NCBI RefSeq assembly: GCF_021021435.1
Contig: NZ_JAINWI010000014.1
Location: 62,001-126,000, forward strand
Length of the DNA: 64,000 bases
Direction: 5' to 3'
Source: Seohaeicola saemankumensis
GTDB lineage: Bacteria; Pseudomonadota; Alphaproteobacteria; Rhodobacterales; Rhodobacteraceae
Part shown: positions 1-8,403 of the stretch, one piece after another
Numbering within the stretch: position 1 is the first letter of the stretch
Layout of the letters: every line of letters starts with the position of its first letter
Made by a program: the position numbers and the translations under genes
The notes under the pieces: generated by a model
What the model was told of the DNA's origin: nothing
Database searches by the model: none
The model's input: only the letters and a program-made list of their open reading frames with translations

Positions 1-205
1 CCCAATGGCCTGCCGAAAAACCGGCCAGCACCACGGCGATGATCGAAGTCCAGGTATAGAGCGACATGCCGACATAGGGGGCCAGCATCCGTCCCGCCAC
101 GATTTCCACCACAAGCGAAGCCGCCGAAACTGCCGCTTGCAGGATAACCAGCAAAGCCACACCCGGCAGGACAGAAGGGTGATCCTTGGTCAGAATGGCT
201 GTCAC
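1..205 (-). CDS. fused MFS/spermidine synthase-like membrane protein (5' part only)
   Basis: The leftward frame is open to the window edge and begins at a GTG (205-203) with AAAGGGA about 8 bases upstream; 68 codons are visible. They show a first hydrophobic helix (about residues 13-32), the segment EIVAGRMLAPYVGMSLYTW, and the start of a second helix. That segment is the hallmark of the membrane half of fused MFS/spermidine synthase proteins, whose C-terminal half is a polyamine synthase-like Rossmann domain; that half lies outside the window, so substrate and activity cannot be judged. No ATG lies in a better position in this frame. The gene is transcribed away from the DUF882 gene's terminator. 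Confidence 0.72.
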   Translation of the reverse strand, partial: MTAILTKDHPSVLPGVALLVILQAAVSAASLVVEIVAGRMLAPYVGMSLYTWTSIIAVVLAGFSAGHW

Positions 206-293
206 AGTGTCGGTCCCTTTCGGCGTTTTCGTTCAGCGCGCAGTTGGGACAAAACAGGGGTGCACTGCAAGATGAAACCACCGGGACATATGC

Positions 294-321
294 AAAAACC
301 CGCAAGGATCAACTTGCGGGT
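294..321 (-). terminator. Rho-independent terminator of the DUF882 gene
   Basis: On the minus strand a 9-bp perfect stem ACCCGCAAG/CTTGCGGGT (298-306 with 313-321) with a 6-base loop is followed by five T. It sits about 40 bases after the TAA of the DUF882 gene. Confidence 0.8.
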
Positions 322-360
322 CGGCTCATTCCTGTTGCGCGCGTAGTGCGGGAGAGGACC

Positions 361-930
361 TTACCGGCCCCAACTGCGGATCGGCCCGCAATCCATATGC
401 ACAAAATTGGATCCCGAATAAGATCCGACCCCGCCGGCGCGGCAGGCGGCTGCGGCGCGGGCCATCTGACCGACCGAGCGAGAGGCCAGACGCAGATCGG
501 CAGCCTGACCCTGAAGGTGCAAGGAGTTGCGCGCCACACCCGAAGAGTTCGAGCGCAACATCGCATTGGTCTTGGGGCTGCGATAGCCGGACAGAAGCAT
601 GTAGGGCTCGCTCACGTCCAGAAGGTTATGGGCGGCGGCCATGATATCGACGGTCCGCAGGTCCATGTTCTTGACGTCATTTGTGCGCCAGTCGCGCATG
701 AAATGGTTTATCTCGGCCACGGCATCGCGGATATACTCGCCTTCGACCCAGTAGATCGTGTCAAGACGTTCACCGGTCCGGCCCGAGTAAAGTTTGATCC
801 GGCGGATATCACCGCTGCGGCGTAACAATCCGGCGGCTTTGGAATAGGTCGGGGCTGCCACCAATGCGGTTGCCGCGAACACACCCAGAAGCGCACGCCG
901 CGAAAGGCTTGAGGAGTTGTCATAGGTCAT
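361..930 (-). CDS. DUF882 / YcbK-family (peptidase M15A-like) Tat-exported protein
   Basis: A 189-residue protein starting at ATG 930. The frame is open further upstream, but the Tat signal fits this start: SLSRRALLGV places the twin arginines at residues 11-12, followed by a hydrophobic stretch and a likely cut near APTYSKA. The mature part carries the M15A zinc motifs: SGYRSP (about 114-119), HLQGQAAD (138-145, the HxxGxAxD pattern) and HMD (178-180). The family acts on, or binds, cell-wall peptides in the periplasm (LD- or DD-carboxypeptidase-like); the exact substrate is not shown by the sequence. It is divergent from the murein L,D-transpeptidase gene, which suggests a shared role in the cell wall. 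Confidence 0.85.
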   Translation of the reverse strand: MTYDNSSSLSRRALLGVFAATALVAAPTYSKAAGLLRRSGDIRRIKLYSGRTGERLDTIYWVEGEYIRDAVAEINHFMRDWRTNDVKNMDLRTVDIMAAAHNLLDVSEPYMLLSGYRSPKTNAMLRSNSSGVARNSLHLQGQAADLRLASRSVGQMARAAAACRAGGVGSYSGSNFVHMDCGPIRSWGR

Positions 931-1246
931 GTGAGCGTCTGTCCCGTCGCTTGCCTGTTTGCCCGCGATGTTACGCGGAGTTTGCCATCCATCCCCAGAT
1001 GCAGGGTAAGGTATTACATATAAGGATTCGTGAACCAACCCGCGGTTCCATTTTTTTTCGACCCGCAAGCCCCTTTCGGCGAAATTCTGCCACTCGCGCG
1101 GTCGGTAGCACATTTGGCGGCAAACCGATGCAACCCTGCATCACCCGTGCCAACTGCGCCAGGACATGACAAATTGTGAATGGACTTTACGGCGCGCAGT
1201 TTCCACTGCTGAAGTCCATAGCTGCTTGATTTGAAAAGAGGTTGCG
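931..1246. other. divergent intergenic region, 316 bp
   Basis: This gap must hold the promoters of the DUF882 gene (leftward) and the L,D-transpeptidase gene (rightward). I see no convincing gene in it. An inverted repeat TGGACTT...AAGTCCA lies near 1182-1219, just upstream of the transpeptidase start; its role is unknown. Confidence 0.5.
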
Positions 1247-2938
1247 ATGTTTTGCGCTGGAGAACCTGCTGAAACCGGCTTTGTTAAGGCTGTTCTGGTT
1301 TCTGCATTACTGTCCCTGACACTCGCCACGGGGCTGTCTTTCGGCTTTGGTGGCAACGCACAGGCCCAGATCCTCAGTCCCGACCAATCGCAAACCCTGG
1401 CCGCGGCAGGCGAGAGGACGCGTGTCACAGCCTTCAAGCAGGCCGTTGCCGAAGCGGCCTCCTCCGACAAGGATATCGCGACGTTCTACCGCGAAAACGA
1501 TTATGCGCCGGTTTGGACCGGCACAGGCGCAGAACACACAGACCGCCGACGCAGTTTACTACAGGCGATTGCGGATGCGGGCGAGCATGGGCTGCCCCCT
1601 GCGCGCTATCGCGGCGATGCGCTGATGGCGGCCATGCAGGTGGCCGGCAACCCGCGCGATCTGGGGCTTCTCGAGGTCGAGTTGACGCGTAGCCTGTTGC
1701 GGCTGGCGCGCGATCTGCAAACCGGCTTGGTCGTGCCCTCCGAGATCGACAAGGCCATCGTCCGCAAAGTGCCGCTGCGCGACCGCGTCGAGACAATGAA
1801 CAGCTTTGTCACCACGACACCTGCCGCCTTTTTTCGCGGGTTGGCACCGTCGACCAGTGAATACACACGGTTGATGAAGGAAAAAATCCGGCTGGAGCGG
1901 TTGTTGGGGCAGGGCGGCTGGGGCGCCCTTGTTCCGGCCAAGACCCTTGCGCCGGGTGACAGCGGTGCCGCCGTGGTCGCCCTGCGTAACCGGCTGATCG
2001 CAATGGGGTATCTGGGACGCAGCGCGACACAGAACTATGACGCCGCGGTGCAAACCGCTGTGCAGCTGTTTCAGGCCGACCATGGCTTGACAGCGGATGG
2101 CGTGGCTGGTGCCTCCACCATGACCGAGATCAACGCACCTGTGGAAGAGCGCCTGAAATCAGTGATTGTCTCGATGGAGCGTGAACGCTGGTTGGGCGAA
2201 GAGCGTGGCAAGCGGCATGTTCTGGTCAATCTGACCGACTTCCAGTCCAAGATCATCGACGATGACCGCGTGACCTTTCAGACTCGTTCCGTGATCGGCG
2301 CCGTCGATCCGGCCAAGCGCACGCCCGAATTCTCGGACATGATGAGCTATCTGGAGATCAATCCCGACTGGACCGTTCCGACAGGCATCATCCAGCGCGA
2401 CTACCTGCCTGCCTTGCAGCGCAATCCCAATGCGTTGTCGCATCTGCAAGTAACCGATGCGCGCGGACGGGTGATCCCGCGCGGGGCTATCGACTTCTCG
2501 CGCTATACCGCGCGGACCTTTCCCTTCAACCTGCGCCAGCCGCCAAGCCGGTCGAACGCACTGGGGACCGTCAAGTTCATGTTCCCGAACCCCTATGCGA
2601 TCTATTTGCACGACACGCCCGACAAGAGCCTGTTTTCACGTGAAAGCCGTGCCTATTCGAATGGCTGTGTCCGCCTGAACGATCCGCATGATTTCGCCTA
2701 TGTGCTGCTGGCGCGGCAGGAAGCGGACCCCAAGACATTTTTCGACCGCATCCTGAATTCAGGCCAGCAAACCCGCGTGAACCTTGTGGACCCCGTGCCG
2801 GTGCACCTGATCTACCGCACCGCCTTTACCAACGCCAAGGGCAAGACCAACTATCGGCGGGACGTTTACGGACGTGACACAAAGATATGGGAAGCGCTTG
2901 AACGGGCAGGGGTGGAACTGCGCGCGGTTCAGGGGTAA
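1247..2938 (+). CDS. murein L,D-transpeptidase (YcbB/LdtD-like)
   Basis: A 563-residue exported enzyme. It starts at ATG 1247 with AAGAGG 6 bases upstream. A hydrophobic stretch at about residues 13-40 ending GNAQAQ is a signal peptide. A peptidoglycan-binding domain follows (about 240-300, LAPGDSGAAVVALRNRL). The YkuD catalytic domain contains HDTPDKSLF and the active-site signature SNGCVRL with the catalytic Cys at about residue 474. This architecture is that of YcbB-type enzymes, which make 3-3 crosslinks or attach proteins to meso-DAP in the periplasm. lpxD starts 28 bases downstream, so the two may be cotranscribed as an envelope unit. Confidence 0.93.
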   Translation: MFCAGEPAETGFVKAVLVSALLSLTLATGLSFGFGGNAQAQILSPDQSQTLAAAGERTRVTAFKQAVAEAASSDKDIATFYRENDYAPVWTGTGAEHTDRRRSLLQAIADAGEHGLPPARYRGDALMAAMQVAGNPRDLGLLEVELTRSLLRLARDLQTGLVVPSEIDKAIVRKVPLRDRVETMNSFVTTTPAAFFRGLAPSTSEYTRLMKEKIRLERLLGQGGWGALVPAKTLAPGDSGAAVVALRNRLIAMGYLGRSATQNYDAAVQTAVQLFQADHGLTADGVAGASTMTEINAPVEERLKSVIVSMERERWLGEERGKRHVLVNLTDFQSKIIDDDRVTFQTRSVIGAVDPAKRTPEFSDMMSYLEINPDWTVPTGIIQRDYLPALQRNPNALSHLQVTDARGRVIPRGAIDFSRYTARTFPFNLRQPPSRSNALGTVKFMFPNPYAIYLHDTPDKSLFSRESRAYSNGCVRLNDPHDFAYVLLARQEADPKTFFDRILNSGQQTRVNLVDPVPVHLIYRTAFTNAKGKTNYRRDVYGRDTKIWEALERAGVELRAVQG

Positions 2939-2966
2939 ATCTGCCCCGTCAGATACGGGGGCCAGC

Positions 2967-4058
2967 ATGAGTTACACGATAAAAGAGATCGCGGCGGCGC
3001 TGGGGGCAGAGGCTTTCGGCGCTGTCGACCTGCAGGTCTCGGGCGTGGCGGAACCCGCTATGGCGGGACCGGATGATCTGGCACTGGCCATGTCACCCAA
3101 ATATGCCGAAGGCTTGCCACAGGGACAGGCTTGCGCGGCCATGCTTTGGGCAGGGGCAGACTGGCAGGGCCTTGGCCTGCAAGCTGCCATCGTCGCCCCG
3201 CGTCCGCGTTACGCGATGTCCGGCCTCAGTGCGATGATGGACCCGGGCGAAGGGTTCGGCATCGGAATCCATCCATCCGCCGTGGTCGATCCGCTGGCAT
3301 TGATCGGCGCGGATGTCACGATCGGGGCGCTGGCAGTGATCGGGCCGCGCGCACAAATCGGGGCCGGTTCGGTGATCGGGCCGCAATGCTATATCGGCGC
3401 CGATGCGATCCTTGGCGACGGGGCTTTCCTGCGCGAAGGCGTGCGGCTTGCGGCCCGCGTCAGGATCGGCGCACGCTTCTTTGCCCATCCCGGTGCGGTG
3501 GTCGGCGCGGACGGGTTTTCCTTTGTCACACCAGAAGCATCAGGCGTCGAGAATGTGCGCCAGACGCTTGGCGATCAGGGTGATGCAGCCCCGCAATCAT
3601 GGGCGCGCATCCATTCCCTTGGCTCTGTTCGGATCGGTGATGATGTGGAACTGGGGGCCAATAGCTGTATCGACCGTGGCACCGTGCGCGATACCCAAAT
3701 CGGTGACCGCGTCAAATTCGACAATCTGGTCCATATCGGCCATAATGTAAGGATAGGGAATGATTGCCTGATCTGCGGTCAGGTGGGGATCGCAGGATCG
3801 ACCGTTGTGGGCAATAACGTGGTGCTGGCCGGACAGACAGGGCTGAGCGATAATCTGACCATCGGTGACAATGTCATCACCGGCGGTGCGACAAAGGTCA
3901 TGTCCAATGTGCCTGCGGGCCGCGTGATGCTGGGCTATCCTGCGGTCAAAATGGAAAATCACATCGAAAGTTACAAGGCGTTGCGCCGCTTGCCGCGCCT
4001 TTTCCGTGATGTCGCGGCCTTGCAGAAATCGGTTTTCAAGACCGAAGAGAGCGACTAA
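2967..4058 (+). CDS. lpxD: UDP-3-O-(3-hydroxyacyl)glucosamine N-acyltransferase LpxD
   Basis: A 363-residue protein. The start at ATG 2967 gives MSYTIKEIAAALG, the usual LpxD beginning; an earlier in-frame ATG at 2874 lies inside the previous gene. Residues 1-95 form the uridine-binding N-domain. Residues 100-340 are hexapeptide repeats (left-handed beta helix). NLVHIGHN holds the catalytic His (about residue 259, equivalent to His239 of the E. coli enzyme). A C-terminal helix (YKALRRLPRLFRDV) closes the protein. It transfers the second 3-hydroxyacyl chain from ACP to the lipid A precursor. Usual lpx partners (fabZ, lpxA, lpxB) are absent; a private ACP and a ketoacyl synthase follow. Confidence 0.95.
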   Translation: MSYTIKEIAAALGAEAFGAVDLQVSGVAEPAMAGPDDLALAMSPKYAEGLPQGQACAAMLWAGADWQGLGLQAAIVAPRPRYAMSGLSAMMDPGEGFGIGIHPSAVVDPLALIGADVTIGALAVIGPRAQIGAGSVIGPQCYIGADAILGDGAFLREGVRLAARVRIGARFFAHPGAVVGADGFSFVTPEASGVENVRQTLGDQGDAAPQSWARIHSLGSVRIGDDVELGANSCIDRGTVRDTQIGDRVKFDNLVHIGHNVRIGNDCLICGQVGIAGSTVVGNNVVLAGQTGLSDNLTIGDNVITGGATKVMSNVPAGRVMLGYPAVKMENHIESYKALRRLPRLFRDVAALQKSVFKTEESD

Positions 4059-4114
4059 ATCGGCACCAGATCCAGCGGCCAGTGGCCGGACGGGTCACAA
4101 GGAAAGGGCCTCGC

Positions 4115-4378
4115 ATGAGCATTCAGGACCGTGTCATCGCCATCATCGCCGAACAGGCCGTGCTGGAACCATCTGATGTGACCCCGGACAGTACGCTTGA
4201 GGCGTTGGGAATCGACAGTCTGGGACTGGTCGAAAGTATTTTCGCGATCGAGGAAGCCTTCGACATCACTATCCCGTTTAATGCGAACGAGCCTGAAAAG
4301 TCAGATTTCGATATATCCTCGGTCGCTTCCATCGTGGCGGGGATCGAGAAACTGGTGGCCGAACGGGATCAATCTTGA
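4115..4378 (+). CDS. acyl carrier protein, probably specialised for lipid A acyl supply
   Basis: An 87-residue ACP starting at ATG 4115 with AAGGAAAGGG 6-8 bases upstream. The phosphopantetheine serine is in LGIDSLGLVE (about Ser35), flanked by acidic helix II residues. The C-terminal part (NANEPEKSDFDISSVASIV) differs from housekeeping AcpP, so this is a second, pathway-specific carrier. Its position 56 bases after lpxD and its overlap with the following ketoacyl synthase suggest a carrier dedicated to a lipid A acyl chain; this is inference. The rhizobial AcpXL for very long chains is another specialised ACP but does not resemble this one closely by eye. Confidence 0.85.
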   Translation: MSIQDRVIAIIAEQAVLEPSDVTPDSTLEALGIDSLGLVESIFAIEEAFDITIPFNANEPEKSDFDISSVASIVAGIEKLVAERDQS

Positions 4379-5583
4379 AACGGGTTGTCATTACAGGTGC
4401 GGGTACGATCAACGCGCTTGGCCATGATGTTCCCGAAACCCTGGCCGCGATGCGCGAGGGGCGCTGCGGAATAGGCCAGCTAGAGTTCCGCGATGTCGAA
4501 CGCCTGTCCATCCAGATCGGCGGTCAGATCAAGGGCTTCGAGGCCGAGGGCCATTTCAACCGTCAACAGATGACGCTCTATGACCGCTTCACCCAGTTCA
4601 CCCTGATGGCGGCGCGCGAGGCGATCAAACAGTCGGGGCTGGAGTTCAGCGGCGATCTGGCCAATCGCGCCGGTGTTGTGCTGGGCACGGCGGGCGGGGG
4701 TGTCAGCACGTGGGATGACAATTACCGCGCCGTCTATGAAGAGGGCAAGAACCGTGTGCATCCATTCGTGGTGCCCAAGCTGATGATGAATGCCGCTGCC
4801 TCGCATGTGTCGATGGAGTATAACCTGCGCGGGCCAAGCTTCACGGTCTCGACCGCCTGTGCCTCGTCCAACCACGCGATGGCGCAAGCCTTCCAGATGG
4901 TGCGCTCGGGCATGAGCCCTGCGATGATCACCGGCGGGTCGGAATCGATGCTGTGCTTTGGCGGCATCAAGGCATGGGAAGGGCTGCGGGTCATGTCGCG
5001 CGATGCCTGTCGCCCGTTTTCGGCCAATCGCAACGGCATGGTGCAGGGCGAGGGAGCGGGGATATTCGTCTTCGAGGAATATGACCATGCCCGCGCGCGC
5101 GGCGCCGAGATTATGGCAGAGGTGGCTGGCTATGCCATGTCTTCGGATGCCGCCGACATCGTCATGCCGTCCAAACAGGGCGCTTCAAGAGCTATTGCAG
5201 GGGCCTTGCGCGATGGCGGTATCGCGGCGGACAAGGTGGGCTATATCAACGCGCATGGCACGGGAACGGCGGCCAATGACAAGACCGAATGCGCGGCGGT
5301 GGCCGATGTATTCGGGCGGCATGCTGACCGGCTGATGATCTCGTCAACCAAATCAATGCACGGTCATCTGATCGGCGCGACAGGAGCTGTGGAACTGCTA
5401 GCCTGTATCATGGCATTGCGGGACGGGATCATCGCACCCACCATTGGCTACGAAGAATTCGACCCCGAATGCGCGCTGGACGTGGTCCCCAACGAAGCGC
5501 GCGAGGCCAAGGTCGAGGTCGCCTTGAGCAACGCTTTCGCCTTTGGCGGGTTGAACGCTGTGCTGGCGCTCAAACGCGTCTGA
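4375..5583 (+). CDS. beta-ketoacyl-ACP synthase, KAS II (FabF) family
   Basis: A 402-residue condensing enzyme. Translation starts at TTG 4375, which overlaps the stop of the ACP gene (TTGA). That overlap, with GAACGGG just upstream, argues for translational coupling. The catalytic triad is visible: Cys162 in STACASSNHA, His294 in NAHGTGT and His331 in GHLIGATGAVE, with the conserved Lys326 in STKSM. Such enzymes extend acyl-ACP with malonyl-ACP. Next to lpxD and a private ACP it may tailor the acyl chain of lipid A; its 3-ketoacyl product is notable because Rhodobacter lipid A carries 3-oxo-tetradecanoate. The housekeeping fabF is expected elsewhere. Confidence 0.88.
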   Translation: MKRVVITGAGTINALGHDVPETLAAMREGRCGIGQLEFRDVERLSIQIGGQIKGFEAEGHFNRQQMTLYDRFTQFTLMAAREAIKQSGLEFSGDLANRAGVVLGTAGGGVSTWDDNYRAVYEEGKNRVHPFVVPKLMMNAAASHVSMEYNLRGPSFTVSTACASSNHAMAQAFQMVRSGMSPAMITGGSESMLCFGGIKAWEGLRVMSRDACRPFSANRNGMVQGEGAGIFVFEEYDHARARGAEIMAEVAGYAMSSDAADIVMPSKQGASRAIAGALRDGGIAADKVGYINAHGTGTAANDKTECAAVADVFGRHADRLMISSTKSMHGHLIGATGAVELLACIMALRDGIIAPTIGYEEFDPECALDVVPNEAREAKVEVALSNAFAFGGLNAVLALKRV

Positions 5584-5612
5584 TTTTTCTCTGATTACCA
5601 TATCACAAGAAT

Positions 5613-5638
5613 AAAGGTCGCCCAACAGGGCGACCTTT
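5613..5638. terminator. bidirectional terminator between KAS and IalB genes
   Basis: An 11-bp perfect stem AAAGGTCGCCC/GGGCGACCTTT with a 4-base loop lies between two convergent genes and has T or A runs on both sides. Confidence 0.8.
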
Positions 5639-5665
5639 GCAACAAATACACGTCAAACGGGTTGG

Positions 5666-6313
5666 TTACTCGGTCGGCAAGGTTACAAGATCATAACCTG
5701 CGGTAAAACCGGTGAGCGACAAGTCCAGACTGACCCGTTGATCCGGTGCTACGAAAGGCACAAGCGACACAGTGGCAGAAGCGCCGCGCTTGTAAGAGTT
5801 GACATCTTCCTCGGTCAAACCGATGCGCGCATAGCAGCCCTGCTGGTCACAGACCGAGAAGGGGTAACGCTTGCTTTGACCGTCATTGATCTGGATGGTC
5901 AACTGCCCGGTCAGCAAGGTCTCAAGCGGCACCGCCACCAGCGCGCCGGCTACTGCCTGACCACCAGCGGGCAGTTTGAACAGGCGCATGTTGGCAACCT
6001 GATTGCCTTGGCTATCCGTCAGGGTCTGGAACATTTGGCAAGGTTCGTCCTCGCCCTCGGGCACGCGCAGGCATTCCAGCGACCAGTCGCCTGTCACTTC
6101 GCGGATATATGTCTGGCCCGGCACCTGGCCGTCGACAACGGGTTCACCCATCGAAACCCCCTGATCAGGAGGCGTCGTCTGCTCGGTCGGGGCGGCTTCG
6201 GTCTCGGTTTCGGCGGGCGCGGGTGGTGTGGTCTGCGCGAAAGCAGCCCCTCCCAAAGGAGCCCCCAAAGCTAGTGCGGCAATCATCGACATCCGTGTTA
6301 GAAGTTTGGGCAT
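5666..6313 (-). CDS. invasion-associated locus B (IalB) family secreted protein
   Basis: A 215-residue protein with an N-terminal signal peptide (hydrophobic residues 9-26, cut near GAAFAQ). A Pro/Glu/Thr-rich linker follows (about 27-55), then an IalB domain: GDWSLECLRVPEG, MQPxx-like surface strand, LTIQINDGQ, and paired cysteines in ECLR...EPCQM and SVCDQQGCYARIGL. IalB proteins were first linked to erythrocyte invasion in Bartonella but are widespread in free-living alphaproteobacteria, where their role is not established. It is a single-gene unit, convergent with the KAS gene and sharing its terminator. Confidence 0.85.
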   Translation of the reverse strand: MPKLLTRMSMIAALALGAPLGGAAFAQTTPPAPAETETEAAPTEQTTPPDQGVSMGEPVVDGQVPGQTYIREVTGDWSLECLRVPEGEDEPCQMFQTLTDSQGNQVANMRLFKLPAGGQAVAGALVAVPLETLLTGQLTIQINDGQSKRYPFSVCDQQGCYARIGLTEEDVNSYKRGASATVSLVPFVAPDQRVSLDLSLTGFTAGYDLVTLPTE

Positions 6314-6469
6314 ATTCCCGTCCTGTTGCTGAGAAAAAACTACTGCGCGCGCTCTACCATGTCAGCATAGCATTGTCAGGGCGCTTTTCGATCAGCTTGA
6401 CCCGATAGGGCGAAAACCCGCCTTGACCGATAGATCAAGAACGCTGTGCAACCATCCGGCGAAAAACAA

Positions 6470-6493
6470 AAAAGGGGCCGAATGGCCCCTTTT
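6470..6493. terminator. strong hairpin terminator, works best leftward
   Basis: A 10-bp perfect stem AAAAGGGGCC/GGCCCCTTTT with loop GAAT. Leftward it continues into a T-rich tail. Rightward a T tract also follows after a short gap. It may end a small minus-strand transcript from the 6500-6570 region, where a TTGACC (-35-like, 6567-6572) is seen; that part is weak. Confidence 0.65.
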
Positions 6494-6603
6494 AAGGTAT
6501 TTTTTTGCTCCCCGTCGGACTGGCCGACTTAGTTATTGACGTGACGCTAATTTGAAATGCACCACCGGTCAACAGGCAATGGAACACAATTCTGCCAGAT
6601 ATG

Positions 6604-6690
6604 AAAAAAGACCGCATCCGAAGATGCGGCCAGTCTGACAGGGAGGAAAAAGTCCGATTCCGTGTGCAACGACAGTTTCGGACTGGATTC
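6604..6690 (-). ncRNA. candidate small RNA with CCUCCC single-stranded segment
   Basis: Read leftward: a 7-bp stem AGTCCGA/TCGGACT (6651-6657 with 6678-6684), a T run, an unpaired CCTCCC (6641-6646, complementary to ribosome binding sites), then a terminator hairpin CCGCATC-TTCG-GATGCGG (6612-6629) followed by six T with one intervening base pair. A modest promoter (TTTAGC, 17 bases, CTTAAC) can be drawn at about 6700-6730. The layout recalls CcsR-type anti-Shine-Dalgarno sRNAs of Rhodobacter, but I cannot show homology, and the 5' end is uncertain. Confidence 0.4.
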
Positions 6691-6780
6691 ATTCTGGCAG
6701 ATAGGGGTTAAGTTTGTATTTTCAGAACGGCTAAACCGATGAAAGCGGGGCAGCTTTGAGGCAAATTGAAAGGGCAGACA

Positions 6781-8325
6781 GTGGAAGATGCGATTTTCGT
6801 AGGTGGCGGCGGTGAAGGCTACGGCACCAAACAAGGGTTGTTGCTGAGCTATGCGAACCGCCACGGGCTGATCGCGGGCGCGACGGGGACGGGCAAGACG
6901 GTCACGCTGCAGATCCTCGCCGAGGGTTTCTCGGCCGCTGGGGTGCCGGTCTTCATGTCCGATGTGAAGGGCGATCTGTCAGGCTTGGCCCTGCCGGGCG
7001 ATCCGACGGGAAAGCTGCATGAACCCTTTACCAAACGCGCGACGACAATCGGTTTTGACAATTTCGCCTATGACGGCTTTCCGGTGGCTTTCTGGGACAT
7101 GTTCGGCGCGCAGGGCCACCCTGTCCGCACGACCTTGGCCGAGATGGGGCCGCTGCTGCTCAGCCGCCTGCTGGAACTGACCGAGGCGCAGGAGGGTATC
7201 CTGAACATCGCCTACCGGCTGGCCGACGAACAGGGCATGCCGCTGCTGGATCTGAAAGATCTTCAGGCCTTTCTGGTCTGGATAGGCGAGAACCGCGCCG
7301 AGATTTCCTTTCGCTACGGCAATATCGCGGTGTCCTCTGTGGGCGCGATCCAGCGGCGGTTGATGGTGCTGGAAAATCAGGGTGGCACGCATTTCTTTGG
7401 TGAGCCCGCACTTGAACTGGCCGATCTGATGCGCTGTGACGAGGATGGGCGCGGTGTGGTCAACATCCTGGCCGCCGACCGCCTGATGAACAGCCCGCGC
7501 CTTTATGCAACCTTCCTGCTCTGGCTTTTGTCCGAACTGTTCGAAACCCTGCCCGAAGTCGGCAACCCCGCCAAACCCAAGCTGGTCTTCTTCTTTGACG
7601 AGGCGCATCTGCTGTTCAACGATGCCCCCAAGGCGCTGGTGGAAAAGGTCGAGCAGGTGGCGCGCCTGATCCGCTCCAAAGGGGTGGGCGTCTACTTCAT
7701 CACGCAGAATCCGGCTGACGTGCCCGAGAATATCCTTGGCCAGTTGGGCAACCGTGTGCAGCATGCCTTGCGCGCCTTTACGGGGCGCGACCAACAGGAA
7801 TTGCGTCGCGCGGCACAGACCTATCGCAGCAATCCCGCCTTTGACACCGAAACCGCGATCCGCGAGGTCGGCACGGGCGAGGCTGTCACTTCCTTGCTCG
7901 AGAACAAGGGCGTGCCCGGGATTGTCGAGCGCACGCTGATCCGTCCACCGTCTTCGCAACTGGGACCGATCACCGAAAGCCAGCGCAACGCACTGATCCG
8001 CACATCCGCGCTGTTTGGCAAATATGAGACCCCGCTGGATCGCGACTCAGCCTACGAGGCATTGAAACGGATTGCCGAAGAGGCCGCGCAAGAGGCCGAG
8101 GCGGCGGCTGCTGCCGAGGCCAAGGCCATCGAGGAAGAGCGCGAATTCAAAGCCGCGCGCCGCTACCAGCCGACAACGCCCGCAAAACGCAGCACAAGCA
8201 GTCGCAGCCGCGAGCCTGAAAGCCTTGGCGAGGCTATGGGCAATGCGCTGATGAAGGAACTCAAGGGCACGACAGGCCGCCGTATCGTGCGTGGACTTTT
8301 GGGCGGGCTGTTCAGGGGGCGCTGA
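6781..8325 (+). CDS. HerA-like / DUF853 family ATPase
   Basis: The start is taken at GTG 6781 because GAAAGGG lies 6 bases upstream; a TTG at 6766 would overlap that site. The 514-residue product has a Walker A GATGTGKT at residues 33-40, a Walker [11 protein letters not shown] (about 260-270), an arginine-finger-rich region [13 protein letters not shown]-like, and a charged Ala/Glu coiled segment near the end ([15 protein letters not shown]). DUF853 proteins are HerA/FtsK-type translocase-like NTPases whose cellular role is not known. It stands alone, flanked by terminators. Confidence 0.85.
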   Translation: MEDAIFVGGGGEGYGTKQGLLLSYANRHGLIAGATGTGKTVTLQILAEGFSAAGVPVFMSDVKGDLSGLALPGDPTGKLHEPFTKRATTIGFDNFAYDGFPVAFWDMFGAQGHPVRTTLAEMGPLLLSRLLELTEAQEGILNIAYRLADEQGMPLLDLKDLQAFLVWIGENRAEISFRYGNIAVSSVGAIQRRLMVLENQGGTHFFGEPALELADLMRCDEDGRGVVNILAADRLMNSPRLYATFLLWLLSELFETLPEVGNPAKPKLVFFFDEAHLLFNDAPKALVEKVEQVARLIRSKGVGVYFITQNPADVPENILGQLGNRVQHALRAFTGRDQQELRRAAQTYRSNPAFDTETAIREVGTGEAVTSLLENKGVPGIVERTLIRPPSSQLGPITESQRNALIRTSALFGKYETPLDRDSAYEALKRIAEEAAQEAEAAAAAEAKAIEEEREFKAARRYQPTTPAKRSTSSRSREPESLGEAMGNALMKELKGTTGRRIVRGLLGGLFRGR

Positions 8326-8349
8326 ACCACCATCGGATCAGTCAGAAAA

Positions 8350-8382
8350 AAGGCCCGCAAGGATATCCTCCTTGCGGGCCTT
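8350..8382. terminator. bidirectional terminator between DUF853 gene and liv operon
   Basis: A 14-bp perfect stem AAGGCCCGCAAGGA/TCCTTGCGGGCCTT with a 5-base loop, A-rich on the left and T-rich on the right, between convergent transcription units. Confidence 0.85.
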
Positions 8383-8403
8383 CTTGTTGTCGGGGCCTTT
8401 GGC

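Larger units (their letters stand above)
6314..6780. other. 467-bp intergenic region with minus-strand RNA-like structures
   Basis: No protein gene is convincing here. It holds the IalB promoter at its left end, a hairpin terminator at 6470-6493, a second leftward terminator at 6604-6629 with a further stem to its right, and the ribosome binding site of the DUF853 gene at its right end. Two leftward terminators with no leftward gene in front of them imply unannotated minus-strand transcripts. Confidence 0.6.
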
